Origin: Mycobacterium xenopi
GTDB lineage: Bacteria; Actinomycetota; Actinomycetes; Mycobacteriales; Mycobacteriaceae
Direction: 5' to 3'
NCBI RefSeq assembly: GCF_009936235.1
Contig: NZ_AP022314.1
Location: 124,001-188,000 of the forward strand
Length of the DNA: 64,000 nucleotides
Shown here: piece by piece, positions 12,101-22,800 of the stretch
Numbering within the stretch: the stretch's first letter is position 1
Layout: every line of letters starts with the position of its first letter
Notes under the pieces: generated by a model
The model's input: only the letters and a program-made list of their open reading frames with translations
Told to the model about the DNA's origin: nothing
Databases searched by the model: none
Position numbers and translations under genes: made by a program

Positions 12101-15100
12101 GGCTGGCCATCACCGAGTTCACCACCCGCGAATACAACCACTACCCGCTGTCCGTGGTGGCCGTGCCCGGCCGCGAGCTGGTGCTTCGCGTCGAATTCGA
12201 CACCGAGGTGTTCGATGCGCCCGGCGTCGAGGCGCTCACCGAGCGGTTGCGGCGGGTGTTGGTGGCGATGACGGCTGATCCGGGGCGGCGGTTGTCGATG
12301 GTGGATGTGTTGGACGAAGCTGAGCGCGTCCGGCTTGATGGGTGGGGTAACCGGGTGGTGTTGACCCGCGCGGCGGCCAGGCCGGTGTCGATTCCGGTGG
12401 TGTTCGCTGAGCAGGTGGCGCGCAGCCCGGAGGCGGTGGCGGTCACCGCCGTCGGTGGCTCGATGACCTATCGGGAACTGGATGCGGCGGCGAACCGGTT
12501 GGCGCATCTCCTGACTGGTCTCGGGGTGGTGCGGGTCAGCGGGTGGGGGTGTTGTTGCCCCGGTCGGTCGAGGCGATTGTGGCGATCGTGGCCGTCCTGA
12601 AGACGGGGGCGGCGTATGTGCCGATGGATCCGGCGCACCCGCCGGCGCGGTTGAGGTTTTTGCTCGAGGATGCCGCGCCGGTCGCCGCGGTCACCACCGC
12701 GGGGCTGGCTGAGCGGCTGGACGGGCGCGAGCTGCTGGTTGTCGATGTCAACGACCCCGCGATTGCCGCCCAGCCGCACGCCCCGCTGCCGGTGCCGGCG
12801 CCGGAGGAGATCGCGTATGTGATTTACACCTCGGGTACTACCGGTGTGCCTAAGGGGGTGGCGATTGCGCATGGCAATGTGACGCGGCTGCTGGCGACCC
12901 TGGACGCCGAGCTGGGGTTGTCGGCGGGGCAGGTGTGGACGCAGTGCCATTCGCTGGCGTTTGACTTTTCGGTGTGGGAGATTTTCGGCGCGCTGCTGCA
13001 CGGTGGCGGCTGGTGGTGGTTTCTGATGCGGTGGTGCGTTCGCCAGAAGACTTGCGCGCGTTGCTGATTGCCGAGCAGGTCAGCATGTTGAGCCAGACCC
13101 CGTCGGCGTTTTATGCGCTGCAAACCGTTGATGCGCAACACCCCGACCGGGCACAGCGGCTGGCGTTGCAGACGGTGGTGTTCGGCGGTGAGGCGCTCGA
13201 ACCCCAACGGCTTAGGTCGTGGCTGGATGGCCATCCGGGCGTGCCGAGGCTGGTCAACATGTATGGGATCACCGAGACGACGGTGCATGCCTCGTTTCGG
13301 GAAATAGCCGCCAGCGACGCCGCTAGTTCAGCCAGCCCGATTGGGGTGCCGTTGGCCCATCTCGGGTTTTTTGTGCTGGACGGGTTGTTGCGGCCGGTGC
13401 CCGCGGGGGTGGTCGGGGAGTTGTATGTGGCTGGCGCCGGGGTGGCGTACGGGTATGTGGGCCGTGCCGGGCTGACGGCGTCGCGGTTTGTGGCCTGCCC
13501 GTTCGGCGGGCCTGGGGCGCGCATGTATCGCACCGGGGATTTGGTGCGCTGGGGTGCTGATGGGCAGCTGCAATATGTGGGCCGCGCCGATGAGCAGGTC
13601 AAGATCCGCGGGTATCGCATCGAACTGGGCGAAGTCCAGGCCACCCTGGCCGCAGTGGAGGGTGTGCAGCAGGCGATGGTGATCGCCCGCGAGGACCGCC
13701 CCGGCGACAAGCGCCTGGTGGGCTATGTCACCGGAACCGTCGACCCCGCCGCGATCCGCGAGCAGCTGGCCGAGCGGTTGCCGGGCTACATGGTGCCGCC
13801 GCGGTGGTGGTACTGGACGCGTTGCCGTTGACGGTCAACGGCAAACTCGACACCCGGGCCCTGCCCGCCCCGGAATACAGTGACGCCGACCACTACCGGG
13901 CCCCGGCCGACGCGGTCGAGGAGATCTTGGCCGGCATCTTCGCCGAGGTGCTGGGCCTGGAGCGGGTCGGGGGCGACGACTCCTTCTTCGATTTAGGCGG
14001 CGACAGCATCCTGTCGATGCAGGTGGCGGCGCGCGCCCGTGCCGCGGGCCTGTTGCTGAGGCCGCGCGATGTTTTCGTCGAGCAGACCGTGGCCCGGCTG
14101 GCTCGGGTGGCTCGGGTGGCAGAGGTGGTCGATGGCGGGGTCGACGAGGGCATTGGGCAGTTGGCGGCCACCCCGATCATGCGCTGGCTGCGCAGCCTGG
14201 GCGGCGCGGTCGAGCAGTTCAACCAGACGATGGTGGTGCAGGCGCCGGTAGGGGTCACCGACACCGACGTCGTGGTGGTGTTGCAGGCGTTGCTGGACCG
14301 GCACGCGATGTTGCGGGCACGGGTCGATGACGACGGTGCCGGGGGCTGGTTGCTGACGGTGCCCGAGCGCGGCTCGGCGGACGCGCGCGACTGCCTGCAC
14401 GTCACGGACGCGCTATCCGATGAGGCGCTGATCGAAGCGCGGTCACGGCTGGACCCGGCCGCCGGTCGGATGGTCAGTGCGCTGTGGGTAAGCTCCACAC
14501 GACAATTGGTGCTGACGATTCATCACCTGGCCGTCGACGGGGTGTCGTGGCGGATCTTGCTGGAGGACCTCAACATCGCGTGGGCCCAGCACCGCGGTGG
14601 GCAGCCGGTCGCGTTGCCGGCGACCGGGACGTCGTTTACCCGATGGGCTTCGCTGCTGAGCCGGTACGCGCGCCGCCCGACGTTGTAGCCACCGCCGAGG
14701 TGTGGCGGCAGGTCGCGGCGACCCCGGCGGCGTTGCCCGCGGTGCGCCCTGAGACAGACACATTCGCCGCCGCCGGATACTTGTCGGCGTCGCTGGACGC
14801 CCACGACACCCGCATGCTGCTCGGCGAAGTTCCGGCGGCCTTCCACGCCGGGGTCCACGACATCCTGCTGATCGGCTTCGCCCTGGCAGTGGCTCAGCTA
14901 GGGGCCGCTCGCGGCGCCCCGATCGGCATCGACGTCGAGGGCCACGGCCGCGACGAGGACATTGCCCCCGACGTCGACCTGTCGCGCACGGTGGGGTGGT
15001 TCACCACCAAGTACCCGGTGTCGTTGACGGTCGACCCGTTGCCCTGGGCGCAGGTAGTGACCGGAGGACCCGCGCTGGGAGCGGTGATCAAGCGCGCTAA

Positions 15101-16811
15101 AGAGCAGCTTCGCGCCTTGCCGGATCCGCTGACCTACGGCGTGCTGCGCTACCTCAACGACGACGTCGACATCGCCGAATCGGACCCGCCGATCGGGTTC
15201 AACTACCTGGGCCGGCTGGGTGCCCCCGCGGCGTATGCATCCGGTGATGTGTGGCGCATCAGTGCCGAGGGATTGTCGCTGACCGGCGCGGCCGCGGCGA
15301 TCCGAGTGCCGCTGCCGCACACCCTGGAGCTCAACGCCGGCACCGTCGACTCCGACGCCGGCCCGCAGCTGCACGCCAACTGGACCTGGGCGCCGTCGGC
15401 GCTGGACCACGCCCAGGTCAGCCGGCTGAGCCAGTTGTGGTTCGAGGCGTTGCGCGGTATTTGCGCGCACGTGCGGGCCGGTGGCGGTGGATTGACCCCG
15501 TCGGATATCGAGCCTGCCCGGTTGAGCCAGCAGCAGATCGACGAACTGCACCAGCGTCACCGCGTCGCTGACATTTTGCCGCTCACACCACTGCAGCAGG
15601 GGTTGCTCTTCCACGCCAGCGCCGCCCACGGCAGCGGCGATGACGTGTATGCGGTTCAGCTTGATGTGGCCATCACCGGCCCGTTGGATCCGCACCGGCT
15701 GCGCGAGGCGGTGGGCACGGTGGTCAACCGGCATCCCAACCTGGTGGCCCGATTCTGGGACGGGTTCGACGAGCCGGTGCAGGTGATTCCGGCTGATCCT
15801 GCGCCGCCGTGGCGGTATGTCGAACTCGACGGCGCCGACGTCGAGGCGCAGGTCGAGGAGATCTGCGCCGCCGAACGCGCCGCGGTCTGTGACCTCAACG
15901 GCCAGCCGGCGTTCCGGGCGGCATTGATCCGCGTCAGCGAGCACCAGCACCGGTTTGTGCTCACCAACCACCACATCGTCCTCGACGGCTGGTCGAAGCC
16001 GATCCTGCTACGGGAGCTATTCGCCAGCTACCACGGCCATCGACTCCCCGCGCCCCCGCCGTACCGCAGCTTCGTCAGATGGCTGGCCGATCGCGATCGC
16101 GCCGCCGCCCACGCGGCATGGCGGGAAGTGCTCGACGGTTTCGACACCCCAACACTGGTCGCACCCGCAGATCGAAAAGCGGCCGGGCGGCGAGGCGTCG
16201 CAACGTATCGCGTGCCCGAGCAAACGACCCGGGCCCTAACGGAGCTGGCACGCTCAGCCCGCGTCACCGTCAACACCGTGCTGCAGGGTGCGTGGGCACA
16301 GGTGCTGATATGGCTGACCGGCCACCATGACGTGGCCTTCGGCACCGCGGTCTCCGGTCGGCCCACCGAGCTCGCCGGCGCCGACTCGATGGTGGGCCTG
16401 TTGATCAACACGGTGCCGGTGCGGGCGCGCATCACGCCGGAAACCACCGTCGCCGACCTGCTCGACCAGCTGCAAAAGGCACACACCCACACGCTGGACC
16501 ACCAGCACCTGCCGCTCGGCGACATTCATCGGCTCACCGGTCACGACCAGCTGTTCGACACCCTGTTCGTCTACGAAAACTATCCGATCGACACTGTCGC
16601 GATATCGAGCGTCAACCAGCTGGCCATCACCGACTACACCATCCGCGAATACAACCACTACCCACTGTCGGTGGCGGCCGTTCCGGGCGACGAAATCGTC
16701 CTTCGCGTCGAGTTCGACACCGCCGTTTTCGATGAGGCCCGCATTGGGAAGCTGGTGGAGCGGTTACAGCGGGTGTTGGTGGCGATGACGGCTGGCGCGG
16801 GGCAGTCATGA
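1..16811 (+). CDS. Nonribosomal peptide synthetase, 5' end outside window, many frameshifts
   Basis: This is the multimodular NRPS that starts the visible part of the lipopeptide assembly line. The domain order read from core motifs is PCP (1-140), C-A-PCP, C-A-PCP, C-A-PCP-E, C(D)-A-PCP-E and a terminal C domain. Seen motifs include GGDSLSAM or GGDSILSM carrier sites, HHIAADGWS and HHIVMDGWS condensation sites, HHLAVDGVSW epimerase sites and IYTSGTTG adenylation loops. The frame is broken near 25, 680, 900, 1930, 2100, 2868, 3842, 4239, 4756, 5066, 5243, 6000, 6978, 7377, 7894, 12533, 13013, 13796 and 14680. Each break is a small indel, mostly in G, C or T runs. The longest intact stretches are 7903-12600 and 14484-16811. 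I infer one large functional gene blurred by consensus errors; a true pseudogene is the alternative. The last codons overlap the next NRPS gene (ATGA), implying translational coupling. Confidence 0.85.
190..3310 (+). other. NRPS module copy 1 (C-A-PCP)
   Basis: An LCL-type condensation domain (LSFAQQRLWF start, HHIAADGWS active site near 600) spans about 196-1500. The adenylation domain runs about 1560-3060 and the carrier domain about 3095-3310. My alignment of the A4-A5 pocket to the GrsA Phe domain gives D-I-W-C-V-G-E-M-W. I do not recognise this code and assign no substrate. Frame breaks occur near 680, 900 (two), 1930, 2100 (two) and 2868. The neighbouring copies are nearly identical outside the pocket segment. 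Confidence 0.8.
3350..6450 (+). other. NRPS module copy 2 (C-A-PCP)
   Basis: The domain order matches copy 1, with the condensation site near 3760, the adenylation domain about 4700-6200 and the carrier about 6230-6450. The pocket code reads D-I-W-N-V-G-A-M-W. It differs from copy 1 only at two pocket positions, which lie in two short divergent blocks (5396-5494 and 5600-5648) inside otherwise near-identical DNA. Frame breaks occur near 3842, 4239, 4756, 5066, 5243 and 6000, several at the same bases as in copies 1 and 3. Confidence 0.8.
6490..10980 (+). other. NRPS module copy 3 with epimerase (C-A-PCP-E)
   Basis: The condensation domain and the start of the adenylation domain are near-identical to copies 1 and 2. 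From about 8361 the DNA becomes a mosaic of divergent and identical blocks. The frame is intact from 7903 to 12600. The pocket code reads D-A-E-T-M-G-A-V-C. The carrier has the GGDSILSM form typical of carriers before epimerases. The epimerase (about 9640-10980) shows HHLAVDGVSW and NYLGRL motifs, so a D-residue is expected. Glu at the third pocket position hints at a polar or basic side chain, but this is only an inference. Confidence 0.8.
10985..15480 (+). other. NRPS module (DCL C-A-PCP-E), predicted D-threonine or D-allo-threonine
   Basis: The condensation domain opens with LPLTPLQQGLLFH and has HHIVMDGWS, the pattern of DCL domains that accept an upstream D-residue. This agrees with the preceding epimerase. 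The adenylation pocket reads D-F-W-S-V-G-M-V-H, very close to the established threonine code DFWNIGMVH. A GGDSILSM carrier and an epimerase (about 14140-15480) follow. Frame breaks lie near 12533, 13013, 13796 and 14680, each repaired by one base. A D-allo-threonine is also present in classical GPLs, where it carries a sugar. Confidence 0.85.
15505..16811 (+). other. Terminal DCL condensation domain of the first NRPS protein
   Basis: This condensation domain (LPLTPLQQGLLFH, HHIVLDGWSK near 15970) ends the first protein, so the module is split: its A and PCP domains start the next protein. The C-terminal sequence VAMTAGAGQS replaces the usual C-A linker. An ATGACGGC repeat 23 bp apart (16785 and 16808) marks the boundary. 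Confidence 0.8.
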
Positions 16812-19800
16812 CGGCGGACACGACGCGGCGGTTGTTGTCGATCGATCTGCTCGACGACGATGAGCACGCCCAGCTGGAGCAGTGGGGTAATCAGGCGGTG
16901 CTGAGCGGGCCGCCGCCGGCACCGGTGTCGATCCCGCAGTTGTTTGCCGCGCAGGTGGCCCGCACGCCAGGGGCAGTGGCGATCAGCTGCGGCGGCCGGT
17001 CGATGACGTATCGGGAGCTTGATGAGGCCGCCAACCGGTTGGCGCATTTGTTGGCCGGTTACGGCGCAGGCCCGGGTTGTTTTGTGGCGCTGATGTTTTC
17101 GCGGTCTGCCGAGGCGATCGTGGCAATCTTGGCGGTGTTGAAGACCGGTGCGGCGTATGTGCCGATCGACCCGGCGCTGCCGGCAGCGCGGGTGGGGTTC
17201 ATCCTCGACGACGTCGCACCGATGGTGGCGGTCACCACCGCGGAGCTGTGCGCGCGATTCGAAGGTCGCCGGGTGGTGGTCATCGACATCGACGACCCGC
17301 GCATCCAGACCCAGCCTGGCACCGCGCTGCCCGGCCCGGCCCCTGAGGACATTGCCTACCTGATCTACACCTCAGGCACGACCGGTGTCCCCAAGGCGGT
17401 CGCCGCCAGCCACCACAACGTCACTCAGTTGATGGCGTCGCTAGATGCGGGGTTGCGCGCGCCTGGGCTGGTGAAAGTGTCCACCCAATGGCATTCCTAT
17501 GCGTTTGACGCCTCGGTGCGCGAGATCTGGGGTGCGCTGTTTCATGGTGGGCGGCTGGTGGTGGTGCCCGATGAGGTGGCGGGCTCACCGGGGCAGCTGC
17601 ACGCCTTGCTGGTCGACGAGCGGGTTGATGTGTTGACCCAGACCCCGTCGGCGGCGGCGGTGCTCTCCCCTGAGGGGTTGGAGTCGGTGTCGCTGGTGGT
17701 TGGTGGCGAGACCTGCCCGGCAGAGCTGGTGGAGCGCTGGGCGCCGGGTCGGGTGATGATCAACGCCTACGGACCCACCGAGACCACGGTTGATGTGACG
17801 ATCAGTGCGCCGCTGACGGCGGGCTCGGGAGCGCCGCCGATCGGCACGCCAGTGGCGGGTGCGGCGTTGTTTGTGCTCGACGGCTGGTTGCGGCCGGTGT
17901 CGGCGGGGGTGGTCGGCGAACTGTACGTGTCCGGCCACGGCGTGACATATGGCTATGTGGGACGGGCCGGGCTGACCGCGTCGCGGTTTGTGGCCTGCCC
18001 GTTCGGGGCGTGGGGCATGCGGATGTATCGCAGCGGGGATCTGGTGCGCTGGCGCCCCGATGGCCAGCTGGAGTTCCTGGGCCGCGCCGATGAACAGGTC
18101 AAGATCCGCGGCTATCGCATCGAACTCGGCGAAATCCAGGCCGCCCTGGCTGCTTTGGACGGCGTGGAGCAGGCAGTGGTGACCGCCCGCGAGGACCGCC
18201 CCGGCGACAAGCGGTTGGTTGGCTATGTGACCGGCACCGCCGACCCCGCCGAGGTTCGCCGACAGCTGGCCGAGCAGTTGCCCGACTACATGGTGCCGGC
18301 CGCGGTGGTGGTGCTCGACACGCTGCCGCGCACCCCCACCGGCAAACTCGACAAACGTGCCCTGCCGACACCGGAATACGCCGACACCGATCGGTATCGG
18401 CCACCGTCTAGCCCGACCGAGGAGATCCTGGCCGGTATCTACGCCCAGATCTTGGGACTGGCGCGGGTGGGGGCCGACGACTCGTTTTTCGATCTGGGTG
18501 GGGATTCGTTGTCGGCGATGCGGTTGGTGGCCGCGGTCAACGCTGGGCTGGATGCCGGGTTGTCGGTGCGCACAGTGTTCGAGACGCCCACCGTGGCCCA
18601 GCTGGCGGGCCGCATCGGCGTCGAAGCTGCGGGTCGGCTCGAGCCGCTGCGGCCGGTGCCGCGGCCGGCGGTGGTGCCGTTGTCGTTTGCCCAGCAGCGG
18701 TTGTGGTTTTTGGAGCAGTTGCACGGACCCTCCCCGATCTACACCCTGGCCGTGGCGCTGCGGCTGTGCGGGCACCTGGACGCCGAGGCGCTCGGTCAAG
18801 CACTGGCCGATGTGGTGGCCCGCCACGAAAGCCTGCGCACCGTGTTTCCCGCCGTCGACGGCATGCCCCGGCAGGAGGTGGTGGCGCCGGAGCGGGCCGA
18901 CTTCGGCTGGCAAAGGGTCGATGCCGCCAGCTGGCCGGCAAGCCAGCTCGACCACGCCATCGACGCCGCGGTCCGGCACAGTTTTGATTTGGCGAGTGAA
19001 ATCCCTTTGCGGGCAAAGCTTTTCGTGGTCACCGAAGATGAGCACGTGCTGGTGGCCGTCGTGCATCACATCGCGGCCGACGGGTGGTCGACGTCGCTGC
19101 TGGTGCGTGATCTGGGCATCGCCTATGCCGCCCGGTGTGCGGGGCGGGCCCCGGCGTGGGATCCGCTGGCGGTGCAGTATGCCGATTACACGCTGTGGCA
19201 ACGCGAGCAGCTCGGCGATCTCGACGACCCCGACAGCCAGTTGGCCAGCCAACTGGCCTATTGGCAGCACAGCCTGGCCGGGCTGCCCGAGCAGCTGGTG
19301 TTGCCCACCGATCGGCCCTACCCGCCGGTGGCCGACTACCGCGGCGCGCGGGTGGCGGTGGACTGGCCGGCCGAGTTGCAGCAGCGGGTGGGGCGGGTGG
19401 CGCGCGAGCACAAGGCAAGCAGTTTCATGGTGATACAGGCCGCGCTGGCGCTGCTGCTGGCCAAGCTCAGCGCCACCGCTGACGTGGCGGTGGGGTTTCC
19501 GATCGCTGGGCGGCGCGATCCGGCGCTCGATGAGCTGGTGGGATTTTTCGTCAATACCTTGGTGCTGCGGGTCGATGTGGCCGGCAATCCCACGACCGGC
19601 CAGCTGCTGGCCCAGGTTCGCGCGCGCAGCCTGGCCGCCTACGAACACCAGGACGTGCCCTTCGAGCTGCTGGTGGAGCGGCTCAACCCGGCCCGAAGCC
19701 TGACCCATCACCCGCTCGTGCAAGTGATGTTGGCCTGGCAGAACAACACACCCGCCGAGCTGAGCTTGGGCGAAGTGCAGGCCAGCCCGCTCCCGGTGCA

Positions 19801-22800
19801 CGCCAACACCGCCCGCATGGATTTGACGTTCTCGCTGGCCGAACGCTGGACGAAGACCGGTGAGCCCGCCGGCATCGGCGGATTGGTGGAATTCCGCACC
19901 GATGTCTTCGACGCCGCCAGCATCGAGGCGCTCATCGAGCGGTTCAAGACCACGGTGCTGGCGCTCACCGCCGACCCCAGCCGACGGCTCTCATCGATCG
20001 ATCTGCTCGACGACACCGAACACGCCTATCTCGATGTCTGGGCAAATCGGGCTGCACTGACCCGCCCGGCCCCGGCCCCGGTGTCGATACCAGAGGCGTT
20101 CGCCGTGCAGGTAGACCGCCACCCGCAGGCGGTGGCGCTGACCTACGGCGGCGCCTCGCTGACTTACCGGGAGCTGGACGAGGCCGCCAACCGGTTGGCG
20201 CACTTGCTGGCCGCTCGCGGGGTGGGTCCGGGACAGCGTGTGGCGCTGCTGTTTTCGCGTTCGGCCGAGGCGATCGTGGCGATTTTGGCGGTGCTCAAAA
20301 CCGGGGCCGCGTATGTGCCGATCGACCCGGCGCACCCGCCGGCGCGGGTCGCCTTCCTGCTCGACGATGCCGCACCGATCGCCGCGATCACCACCGCGGA
20401 GCTGGCCGACCGGCTCGACGGGCATGATCTGCTGGTCGTCGACGTCGACGACCCTGCTGTGGCTGCCCAGCCCAGGACCGCGTTGCCGGTGCCGGCGGCC
20501 GATGACCTCGCGTACCTGATCTACACCTCGGGCACGACCGGGGTGCCCAAGGGTGTGGCCATCACCCACCGCAATGTGATCCAGCTGCTGGAGTCCGTGG
20601 ACGGCGAGCTGGCATCGAGACAGGTGTGGTCGCAATGGCATTCGTATGCGTTCGACGTCTCGGTGTGGGAGATCTTCGGTACGTTGCTGCGCGGCGGGCG
20701 GCTGGTCGTGGTGCCCGACGCGGTGGTGCGCGCGCCGGCGGAGTTTCACGCCTTGCTAGTGGGCGAGCAGGTCAGCGTGTTGAGCCAGACCCCGTCGGCG
20801 TTTTATGCCCTGCAGTCCGCGGATGCCCTGTCACCGGAGCGGGGTCGGCAACTCAAGCTGCGGGCGGTCGTGTTCGCCGGCGAAGCGCTGGAACCCCCGC
20901 GCCTTCGCACCTGGCTGGACCACCACCCGGGTTCACCGCGGCTCATCAATATGTATGGCACCACCGAGACGACGGTGCATGCCTCGTTTCGGGAGATCAG
21001 CGCCGCCGACGCCGACAGCACGGCCAGCCCGATCGGGGTGCCGCTGGCCAATCTCGGGTTTTTCGTGCTGGATGGTTGGTTGCGTCCGGTGCCGGCCGGG
21101 GTGGTGGGGGAGTTGTACATCGCCGGCGCGGGGTTGGGGTGCGGGTATTGGCGGCGCTCTGGGTTGACTGCGTCGCGGTTTGTGGCCTGCCCGTTCGGGG
21201 GGCCGGGCCAACGGATGTATCGCAGCGGGGACTTGGTGCGGTGGGGCGCTGACGGGCAGTTGACCTATCTGGGCCGGGCCGATGAACAGGTCAAGATCCG
21301 CGGCTATCGCATCGAGTTGGGCGAAATCCAGGCCGCCATAGCAGGACTGGCGGGGGTGCAGCAGGCGGTGGTGATCGCCCGCGAGGACCGCCCCGGTGAT
21401 AAACGCCTGGTGGCCTATGTGACTGGGGTGGTTGATCCGGCCGCGATCCGCGACCAGTTGGCCCAGCGGCTGCCCGCCTACATGGTGCCGGTGGCGGTGG
21501 TGGCACTTGAGGCGTTGCCGTTGACGGTCAACGGCAAACTCGACAAACGCGCCCTGCCGGCACCGGCATACGCCGATTCGGACCGCTACCGCGCCCCGAG
21601 CACGCCCGCCGAGGAAATCCTGGCCGGCATCTACGCCCGGGTCCTGGGATTGCCACGGGTCGGAGTCGACGACTCATTTTTCGATTTGGGTGGGGATTCG
21701 CTGTCGGCGATGCGGCTGGTGGCCGCGGTCAACACCAGCCTGGATGCTGGGCTGTCGGTGCGCACGGTGTTCGAGGCGCCCACGGTGGCCCAGCTGGCGC
21801 CGCGGCTGGGAGCCGGTGGGCGCCGGTTGGCGCCGTTGCGGCCGGTGGAGCGGTCGGCGGTGGTGCCGTTGTCGTTTGCCCAGCAGCGGCTGTGGTTTAT
21901 CGACCAGCTGCAAGGGCCCTCCCCGATGTACAACATGGCGGTGGCGCTGCGGCTACGCGGGCGGCTCGACGCCGCGGCGTTGGGTCAAGCGCTGGCTGAC
22001 GTAGTGGCTCGCCACGAGAGTCTGCGCACCGTGTTTCCGGCGGTGGAGGGAACACCGCGGCAGGTGGTGGTGCCGCCCCCGCGCGCCGACACCGGCTGGC
22101 AGGTCATCGACGCCGGTGGCTGGCCGGCGGACCGCCTAGCCGAGGCCGTCGAGGCCGCTGCGCGGCGCAGTTTCAACATCGCAACTGAAATCCCTTTGCG
22201 GGCAACGCTTTTACGCATTGGCGACGAAGAGCATGTGCTGGTGGCGGTGGTACACCACATCGCCGCTGACGGCTGGTCATTGACCCCGCTGGTACGTGAT
22301 TTGGGGATCGCCTATGCCAGCCGGTGTGCGGGCCAGCCGCCGGATTGGGCGCCGTTGCCGGTGCAGTACGCCGATTACACGCTGTGGCAGCGTGAGCAGT
22401 TGGGGGATCTCGACGATCCCGACAGCCCGATCGCCGCGCAGCTGGCCTATTGGGAACAGGCACTGGCCGGCATGCCCGAACGCCTTGATCTGCCGACCGA
22501 TCGGCCCTATCCGCCAGTGGCCGATCATCGCGGCGCCCGGGTGGCCATCGACTGGCCACCGCAGTTGCAGCAGCGCATCGCCGGGCTAGCACGGGAACAC
22601 AACGCGACCAGTTTCATGGTGGTGCAGGCCGCGTTGGCGCTGCTGCTGGCCAAGGTCAGCGCCAGCGGTGAGGTGGCGGTGGGATTCGCGGTGGCCGGAC
22701 GGCGCGATCCGGCGCTCGATGAGCTGGTGGGTTGCTTCGTCAACACGTTGGTGCTGCGGGTGGATGTGGCCGGCGATCCCGCGGTGGCTCAGCTGTTGGA

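Noticed and set aside
12543..14688. Separate small NRPS-fragment genes
   Set aside because: The frames join through single-base corrections into one continuous A-PCP-E series, so I treat them as one frameshifted gene.
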